59,116 nt of DNA from NCBI RefSeq assembly GCF_016107705.1, contig NZ_JAEHGC010000023.1, forward strand, positions 1-59,116, written 5' to 3'. This DNA is from Neobacillus cucumis (lineage in GTDB: Bacteria > Bacillota > Bacilli > Bacillales_B > DSM-18226). Made by a program: the position numbers and the translations under genes. The notes under the pieces were generated by a model, which worked only from the letters and a program-made list of their open reading frames with translations, did not search any database and had not been told where the DNA came from. Shown in pieces: positions 53,702 through 59,116 of this stretch; the first letter of the stretch is position 1; every line of letters begins with the position of its first letter.

Positions 53702-55627
53702 ATGATTTTATTGCAAGTGAATCAATTAGCAAAATATTATGGTGCTGACCTTATTTTATCGAATATAAAACTAGAATTACAAACACGGGACCGTGTCGCT
53801 TTAGTTGGACGAAACGGTGCGGGAAAGTCGACGTTGTTAAAGATTATTGCTGGACACCTGTCACATGATGGCGGAGAAATCATCAAGCCAAAAGAAGTGA
53901 CCATTGGGTATTTAGCGCAAAATACAGGATTAGAGTCTAATTTGTCCATTTGGGAAGAAATGCTGACTGTATTTGAATCATTGCGCGCGATGGAAAAAAG
54001 TTTGAGGCAGCTTGAAGAACAAATGGCTGACCCTGCTGCAATCGCAGATACAAGCAAATATGAGCGGATTCTAAAAGACTATGACCAGCTTCAGGTAAAA
54101 TTTAAGGAACAGGGTGGATACCAGTATGAGGCGGATATTCGCTCCGTGTTACACGGGTTAAATTTCCCTGATTATTCCTTAATGATTGCCTCTTTAAGCG
54201 GTGGTCAAAAAACCCGTTTGGCCTTAGGGAAATTGCTCCTGACTAAGCCAGATATTTTAATTTTAGACGAACCTACTAACCATTTAGATATCGATACCCT
54301 CTCCTGGCTGGAGCAATATTTGCAAAGTTACAATGGGGCGATTCTAATTGTATCGCATGATCGCTATTTTTTGGACAAGGTCGTGACACAGGTCTACGAG
54401 GTTTCTCGAAAGCAAATCCAAAGATATACTGGCAATTATAGTACTTACCTTGAACAAAAAGCGGCAAATTATGAACGTGACCTGAAGCTTTATGAAAAAC
54501 AGCAGCAGGAAATAGCAAACTTACAGGATTTTATCCAGCGAAATTTAGCCCGGGCCTCAACAACAAAACGAGCCCAGAGTCGACGGAAAAAACTAGAAAG
54601 GATGGATGTAATCGATCGCCCGCTGGGGGATGAAAAGTCAGCTTCCTTCTCGTTTGAAATTGAGAAGCAAAGTGGAAATGATGTCTTAACCTTCGATTCA
54701 CTGGCTGTCGGATATAACGGCGAAAGAATTTCAGAGGGAATTTCCTTTCGAGTATTTCGGGGGGAAAGCATTGCCCTGGTGGGCCCTAATGGAATTGGAA
54801 AATCGACGCTATTAAAAACACTCATTAGGAAGCTTCCTGTATTAGCCGGAAATATCCTCTATGGGACAAATCTTTCAATTGGTTATTATGACCAAGAGCA
54901 AGCGGAATTAACCTCCAATAAGCGTGTTTTAAATGAACTGTGGGATGATTATCCACTAAAAAGCGAAAAGGAAATCCGCACAGTTTTGGGCAATTTCTTA
55001 TTTTCCGGGGATGATGTTTTAAAAATTGTTTCTACCTTGAGCGGCGGCGAGAAAGCACGGCTTGCTCTTGCGAAATTAATGCTGGAAAAAGCGAATCTAT
55101 TAATTTTGGACGAGCCTACCAACCACCTGGATTTGGATAGCAAGGAAGTTCTTGAAAATGCTTTAATCGATTATCCAGGAACTATTTTGTTTGTTTCCCA
55201 TGACAGATATTTTATTAACCGTATCGCTACAAAGGTTGTCGAGCTGAGCCGGGATGGCAGTTTAGAGTATCTGGGAGATTATGATTATTACTTAGAGAAG
55301 AAACTGGAGCAGGAGGAGATTGCGGCACTTGAGGCTGTGGCTTCGGCTGCTGCTAAAAAAGCCGGACAGGAGGACGCTTCTGAAAAGAGCAGTTATCAAC
55401 AAGATAAAGAAAGTAAGAAGCTCGAGCGGCAGCGCAAACGTAAGTTAGAAGATATTGAGATGAAAATTGAAGGTCTCGAGGACCAAATTCAAGGTTATGA
55501 GGAGCAATTATGTGACCCGGATGTTTTCCAGGATCACGAAAGGGTGTTAGAAATTACCCAGTTGAATGAAAAAGCAAAAGCGGAACTCGAACATTTAATG
55601 GAAGAGTGGGCAGCGCTTGCGGAATAA
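53702..55627 (+). CDS. ydiF: ABC-F family ATPase (YdiF-like)
   Basis: A 641-residue soluble protein with two ABC domains and no membrane segments. First domain: Walker A GRNGAGKST, signature LSGGQKTRLALG, Walker B LILDEPTNHLDI. Second domain: GPNGIGKST, LSGGEKARLAL and LILDEPTNHLDL. The inter-domain linker is basic and helical and a C-terminal coiled coil (about 560-640) is present. ABC-F proteins act on the ribosome, some giving antibiotic resistance, others translation factors. It is divergent from moaC as in B. subtilis. Confidence 0.93.
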   Translation: MILLQVNQLAKYYGADLILSNIKLELQTRDRVALVGRNGAGKSTLLKIIAGHLSHDGGEIIKPKEVTIGYLAQNTGLESNLSIWEEMLTVFESLRAMEKSLRQLEEQMADPAAIADTSKYERILKDYDQLQVKFKEQGGYQYEADIRSVLHGLNFPDYSLMIASLSGGQKTRLALGKLLLTKPDILILDEPTNHLDIDTLSWLEQYLQSYNGAILIVSHDRYFLDKVVTQVYEVSRKQIQRYTGNYSTYLEQKAANYERDLKLYEKQQQEIANLQDFIQRNLARASTTKRAQSRRKKLERMDVIDRPLGDEKSASFSFEIEKQSGNDVLTFDSLAVGYNGERISEGISFRVFRGESIALVGPNGIGKSTLLKTLIRKLPVLAGNILYGTNLSIGYYDQEQAELTSNKRVLNELWDDYPLKSEKEIRTVLGNFLFSGDDVLKIVSTLSGGEKARLALAKLMLEKANLLILDEPTNHLDLDSKEVLENALIDYPGTILFVSHDRYFINRIATKVVELSRDGSLEYLGDYDYYLEKKLEQEEIAALEAVASAAAKKAGQEDASEKSSYQQDKESKKLERQRKRKLEDIEMKIEGLEDQIQGYEEQLCDPDVFQDHERVLEITQLNEKAKAELEHLMEEWAALAE

Positions 55628-55635
55628 AATAGTTA

Positions 55636-55666
55636 GTCCTTCATCCAAGTGGTGAAGGACATTTTT
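55636..55666 (+). terminator. Terminator of the ABC-F gene
   Basis: GTCCTTCA (55636-55643) pairs with TGAAGGAC (55653-55660), then ATTTTTG. Confidence 0.88.
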
Positions 55667-55911
55667 GTTGGATTTTCTCAGGGTTTTGGGCTTCATCGGC
55701 TTGTTAAGGACAACTCCCCTATCCCCTATGCATTTTTCCACAGAGCTAAAAAAATCTGAAAACCAAATTTCAGCATTTATCAACATATTATTCGACAATA
55801 TCAATAGATATTCAAAATAAATCGACATTTTCCGGCAAAATCCTTAGAAATTACGCTAGTTTTTCACTCTTCCATTTAAAAAATGTTAATATGTCCACCT
55901 TTTCCACAGAC

Positions 55912-56067
55912 TTATTCACATAATAAACAGTAACAACTTCACTGTTTTTCAACCTTTTCCACATTATCCACAGTAATCGTTCAACTTATCCACATTATTA
56001 ACACTTTACAGTGACTTATCCACTAAACCTCAATTGCCAGAAATGTCGAATAATATTTTTATCCACA
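55912..56067 (+). promoter_or_regulatory. DnaA-box cluster between the ABC-F gene and tsaD
   Basis: Five DnaA-box-like 9-mers in the same orientation: TTATTCACA (55912), TTATCCACA (55964, 55986, 56059) and TTATCCACT (56016). Related TTTTCCACA copies occur at 55900 and 55955. The gap 55628-56094 has no gene. In B. subtilis a DnaA-box cluster lies at gcp (tsaD) and helps limit replication initiation, so the position appears conserved. Confidence 0.88.
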
Positions 56068-56096
56068 AAAAAAGCTCTTCTTATAACAGAAGAGCT
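56066..56096 (-). terminator. tsaD terminator
   Basis: Minus strand AGCTCTTC (56089-56096) pairs with GAAGAGCT (56073-56080), then TTTTTTTG. It overlaps the tsaD stop codon. Confidence 0.9.
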
Positions 56097-57120
56097 AATC
56101 ATTATATAATTCAATCTCCAATCCTGGAATTGCATTAAGTGAAAGTTCAGCACGAACGCCTTTTTCAAACATAATACTTCCTGCCGCCGCAATCATCGCA
56201 GCATTATCTGTGCATAAAGATATTGGAGGGACAACTAATTCTATCTCAGGATAATGAGAGAATACCTTTTCCAAGGCGCTTCGAAGCCCCTTATTCGCTG
56301 CAACCCCGCCGGCTAATAATACCTGTTTCACATTATATTCGGAAGCAGCTCTTTCCGTCTTCTTAACAAGCACATCAATCACGCTTTCTTGAAAACTAGC
56401 TGCAAGATCTTCCGGGGTAATAGTCTCACCACGTTGCTCGGCATTGTGGACAGTGTTAATAACTGCCGACTTTAATCCACTAAAACTAAAATCATAAGAT
56501 CCTTCTTCCAACCAGGCACGCGGCAGATTAATGGTCGGGCTTCCTTCATGGGCTAGACGGTCGATATGCGGTCCCCCTGGATATGGAAGATTAAGTGTTC
56601 TTGCCACCTTGTCATAGGCTTCTCCTGCTGCGTCATCCCTTGTCTCTCCAATGACTTCAAAATGGCCATGTTCCTTCATGTAGACAAGCTCTGTATGCCC
56701 ACCTGACACAACAAGGGCTAATAGCGGGAATTTCATTTCCGTTACCAAGCGGTTGGCATATATATGTCCTGCAATATGATGAACCGGTACAAGCGGAAGA
56801 TTATGGGCAAAGGCAAGAGCCTTTGCTGCATTAACACCGATTAATAAAGCTCCCACCAACCCAGGGCCTTCAGTCACAGCAATTGCATCAATATCTTTAA
56901 AGGAAAGATTTGCTTGATTTAATGCTTCTTCAAGAACAATGGTTATTTGCTCCACATGGTGTCTTGAGGCAATCTCCGGTACAACCCCGCCAAATCGTTT
57001 ATGACTTTCTATTTGTGAGGCAACAATATTAGCAGCAATCTCCCTTCCGTTTTTTATGATTGCAACTGCCGTTTCATCACAACTCGTTTCAATTCCTAAA
57101 ATCCATTGGTCTTTTTTCAT
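56095..57120 (-). CDS. tsaD: tRNA t6A threonylcarbamoyltransferase subunit TsaD
   Basis: A 341-residue ASKHA-fold enzyme that transfers threonylcarbamoyl to A37 of ANN-decoding tRNAs, acting with TsaB and TsaE. Motifs: [16 protein letters not shown], metal-binding [19 protein letters not shown] and a second nucleotide motif [17 protein letters not shown] at 57120 follows GGGTGA; a GTG four codons upstream is the alternative. Its start overlaps the end of rimI. Confidence 0.96.
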   Translation of the reverse strand: MKKDQWILGIETSCDETAVAIIKNGREIAANIVASQIESHKRFGGVVPEIASRHHVEQITIVLEEALNQANLSFKDIDAIAVTEGPGLVGALLIGVNAAKALAFAHNLPLVPVHHIAGHIYANRLVTEMKFPLLALVVSGGHTELVYMKEHGHFEVIGETRDDAAGEAYDKVARTLNLPYPGGPHIDRLAHEGSPTINLPRAWLEEGSYDFSFSGLKSAVINTVHNAEQRGETITPEDLAASFQESVIDVLVKKTERAASEYNVKQVLLAGGVAANKGLRSALEKVFSHYPEIELVVPPISLCTDNAAMIAAAGSIMFEKGVRAELSLNAIPGLEIELYND

Positions 57121-57566
57121 AAATTCACCCACATTACTAAAGCATCTTCCTGATTATCGGAATAATAATTTTTTCGGATTCCGCCATTTTGAAATCCAAA
57201 TTTTCGGTAAAGGGATTGGGCAATCTGGTTAGTTACACGCACTTCCAAGGTCATACTCTTTGCCCCCATTTCTCTAGCCACAGACATCATTTTTTGCAGC
57301 AAGGCCTCTCCTAGCTTCTTGCCCCGATATCCCGGTAGAATGGCAATATTGGTAATATGGGCCTCGTCGATGACAATCCAAGCACCACAATAGCCAATAA
57401 TTTTATCCTCTTCCTCAAGAACAATATAGACTGCAAATTTATTATTATTAAGTTCATTATAGAAGGCTTCACGGCTCCATGGGGTCGTAAAGGAGGCATG
57501 CTCCACTTCTAAAATCTGATCAATGTCCTCTTCCCTCATATATCGAAAAACAAAAGAATCTACCAT
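57117..57566 (-). CDS. rimI: Ribosomal-protein-alanine N-acetyltransferase (RimI-like)
   Basis: A 149-residue GNAT acetyltransferase; the acetyl-CoA loop is [18 protein letters not shown] with a preceding HITNIA strand, and the end is [20 protein letters not shown]. It sits between tsaB and tsaD, 6 bp from tsaB, as is usual in Bacillus. RimI acetylates ribosomal protein S18 in E. coli; the target here may be broader. Confidence 0.92.
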   Translation of the reverse strand: MVDSFVFRYMREEDIDQILEVEHASFTTPWSREAFYNELNNNKFAVYIVLEEEDKIIGYCGAWIVIDEAHITNIAILPGYRGKKLGEALLQKMMSVAREMGAKSMTLEVRVTNQIAQSLYRKFGFQNGGIRKNYYSDNQEDALVMWVNL

Positions 57567-57572
57567 ATTCCT

Positions 57573-58286
57573 CTAATCCTGTCCTTTAGAAATTTTCCTA
57601 TTTGCCTCTAACCACTTTGCCTCTGCTTCCGCTAAACGAATATAATTCGGTACAAATGAATGGACATCTTCCTCTGATTGAAATTGGCCTAATAAGGCAA
57701 GTTCAGAAGGTCGCGGATTGTGTTCCGTTATTGCTGCAAATATAGCCTTAGTTCCTAGAATTTCCGCAATTTTCTCTTGGTGAATAGGCAGGTCATTGCC
57801 GACAAAGAGAACAGGTTTATCCGTCTTTATTAAGGAACGCGCCCAATCGTCTGACATGATTAACTGATCCTGTTCAACCTGGATGAGCTCACCATTTTTA
57901 TAATGATATAATCCTGTATAAACCTGTCCCCTTCTGGCATCAAATAAAGGAGAAACATAGCCGTCAAAGTGGCGGCCAGTTCCAGAAGCTAAAATTTCTA
58001 GACTTGAAACACCCACAAGTGGAATTTTCAATGTCCAAGCCAGTGTTTTAGCTATCGTTACTCCAATTCTAACACCCGTATAGGAACCTGGTCCTTTTGC
58101 CACGACTACTTTTGTTAAATCGGCAGGTACACGGTCACAATCCTGCATTAACGTCTGAATAGCAGGCATAATTCGGACTGAATGGTTTTTTTTCAAATTC
58201 GTCATATATTCGCCAAGTACTTGATTTTCTTCTAAAAGTGCTACACCAAGGGCATAATTAGAAGTATCAATTGCTAAAATCGTCAT
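57573..58286 (-). CDS. tsaB: t6A synthesis protein TsaB
   Basis: A 237-residue ASKHA-fold partner of TsaD. It begins MTILAIDTSNYALGVALLEE and contains VVAKGPGSYTGVRIGVTIAK, the TsaB signature. It lacks the TsaD metal-binding histidines, as expected. Its ATG overlaps the tsaE stop by 4 bases. Confidence 0.94.
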   Translation of the reverse strand: MTILAIDTSNYALGVALLEENQVLGEYMTNLKKNHSVRIMPAIQTLMQDCDRVPADLTKVVVAKGPGSYTGVRIGVTIAKTLAWTLKIPLVGVSSLEILASGTGRHFDGYVSPLFDARRGQVYTGLYHYKNGELIQVEQDQLIMSDDWARSLIKTDKPVLFVGNDLPIHQEKIAEILGTKAIFAAITEHNPRPSELALLGQFQSEEDVHSFVPNYIRLAEAEAKWLEANRKISKGQD

Positions 58287-58738
58287 GAAAAAATCTCCTT
58301 ACATAATTGCTCATATCGTTCCCCCTTTGGAACGAAAACTATTTTTCTTTTTTCTTGGCTCTCATGGTACAAGAAAATTGTCAAACGTTCTGATGGGAGC
58401 TGCTCTTCAATTAAATGAGCCCATTCCACTACTGTTACTCCATCGCCTTCAAAGTATTCATCAAAACCAAGATCTTCAAAGGTATCTCCCACCCGATACA
58501 CATCCATATGATAGAGAGGCATTCTCCCTGCATATTCTTTTATGATTGTAAAAGTTGGACTGTTTACGGTCCGCTTAACCCCCAGACCCTGGGCTAATCC
58601 TTTTGTAAAAGTTGTTTTACCTGCGCCCAAATCTCCTTCAAGAGTAATAACATCTCCTGGCAGCAAACGTTCAGCCAATTTTACCGCAAAGCTTAATGTT
58701 TGAGTTGAATCCGTTGTATTTAGTTCGTATTGCTTCAT
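58283..58738 (-). CDS. tsaE: t6A synthesis ATPase TsaE
   Basis: A 151-residue P-loop ATPase (Walker A LEGDLGAGKTTFTKGLAQG; NSPTFTIIKEY; HMDVYRV; EWAHLIEEQLP) that drives the TsaBD cycle. It is the first gene of tsaE-tsaB-rimI-tsaD. Unlike B. subtilis, no thiL gene separates it from the tRNA genes. Confidence 0.95.
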   Translation of the reverse strand: MKQYELNTTDSTQTLSFAVKLAERLLPGDVITLEGDLGAGKTTFTKGLAQGLGVKRTVNSPTFTIIKEYAGRMPLYHMDVYRVGDTFEDLGFDEYFEGDGVTVVEWAHLIEEQLPSERLTIFLYHESQEKRKIVFVPKGERYEQLCKEIFS

Positions 58739-58793
58739 TCCATCACCTTTTTACATAAACATGTCATTATCTTCATTTTACCTTATTTATGTG

Positions 58794-58821
58794 CAAAAAA
58801 ACCTTAGGATCTCTCCTAAGG
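58794..58821. terminator. Terminator between tRNA-Asp and tsaE
   Basis: CCTTAGGA and TCCTAAGG form a perfect stem with a T-run on the minus strand. Confidence 0.8.
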
Positions 58822-58854
58822 ATGAAAAATCTATGGGCTCTTCAAATGCTTTTA

Positions 58855-58882
58855 AATAAAAAAAGACGAAACCAAGTTTCGT
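58855..58882 (-). terminator. tRNA operon terminator
   Basis: Minus strand ACGAAAC pairs with GTTTCGT around TTG, followed by CTTTTTTTATTT, about 25 bp after tRNA-Asp. Confidence 0.85.
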
Positions 58883-58904
58883 ACCTTTAAAATCAATTAT
58901 GTAA

Positions 58905-58978
58905 CGGTCTGGACGGGACTCGAACCCGCGACCTCCTGCGTGACAGGCAGGCATTCTAACCAGCTGAACTACCAAACC
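58905..58978 (-). tRNA. tRNA-Asp (anticodon GTC)
   Basis: A complete cloverleaf: acceptor GGTTTGG/CCAGACC (one G-T pair), anticodon loop CTGTCAC with GTC, T-loop GGTTCGAGTCC. CCA is not encoded. It lies 3 bp from tRNA-fMet, in the same direction. Confidence 0.96.
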
Positions 58979-58981
58979 AAA

Positions 58982-59055
<74 letters not shown>

Positions 59056-59116
59056 ACGATACTAATACCATACTATTATATGTTTAATATAATAAAGTAT
59101 GCATGTTATTTAAAAT

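Overview
The window comes from the chromosome of a low-GC Gram-positive of the Bacillaceae (Bacillus / Neobacillus / Mesobacillus type). Evidence: GGAGG ribosome sites with frequent TTG starts, a GlcT/RAT-controlled ptsG, guanine riboswitches, a CIRCE-controlled groESL, Rex, and gene order matching the Bacillus subtilis blocks yeaC-yeaD-yebA-guaA-pbuG and tsaE-tsaB-rimI-tsaD-ydiF-moaC-rex-(...)-ydiK-ydiL-groES-groEL. The left edge holds the first bases of a 16S rRNA gene read leftward. The right edge holds tRNA-fMet and tRNA-Asp, which usually follow an rRNA operon, also read leftward. Most core genes here are on the minus strand.

Layout: (1) 1-12.9 kb, core: rrn promoters, a serine hydrolase, ptsG-glcT with antiterminator/terminator, pbuG under PurR boxes and a guanine riboswitch, guaA under a second guanine riboswitch, and the MoxR/DUF58/transglutaminase trio. 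(2) 12.9-28.3 kb, catabolic and transport: a CocE-like hydrolase; two DUF3311 + sodium:solute symporter pairs; a Rieske oxygenase - aldehyde dehydrogenase - D-malate/tartrate dehydrogenase operon behind a near-perfect sigma-54 promoter and facing a PAS/sigma-54 activator; a LytS/LytT-type two-component system; an MFS transporter. The operon fits degradation of a quaternary amine such as carnitine to pyruvate, but no reductase gene is present. (3) 28.4-37.9 kb, a PQQ module: pqqA (24 codons), a small membrane protein, pqqB (apparently with an ATT start), pqqC, pqqD and pqqE, plus two quinohaemoprotein dehydrogenase lipoproteins with fused cytochrome c domains and two related small secreted proteins of unknown function. 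PQQ synthesis and paired dehydrogenases are unusual in a Bacillus-type genome. (4) 38-45 kb, poorly characterised: a possible TIR-like protein, a calcineurin-like phosphoesterase, an unknown protein, a MerR-type coiled-coil DNA-binding protein with repeated palindromic sites around it, a DUF3231 protein and gene debris. (5) 45-59 kb, core: groESL, CPBP protease, ydiK, a 21-bp tandem repeat, an MFS exporter, two bactofilins with their regulator, rex, moaC, an ABC-F protein, a DnaA-box cluster, the t6A genes tsaD/tsaB/tsaE with rimI, and tRNAs.

How the parts fit: regions 2 and 3 form an oxidative-catabolism island between two conserved blocks. The Rieske pathway would yield pyruvate, and the neighbouring LytST-type system and symporter resemble pyruvate/monocarboxylate sensing and uptake. 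The pqq operon would supply the cofactor for the two exported dehydrogenases. All functional assignments are by recognition of motifs and gene order; no database search was run.
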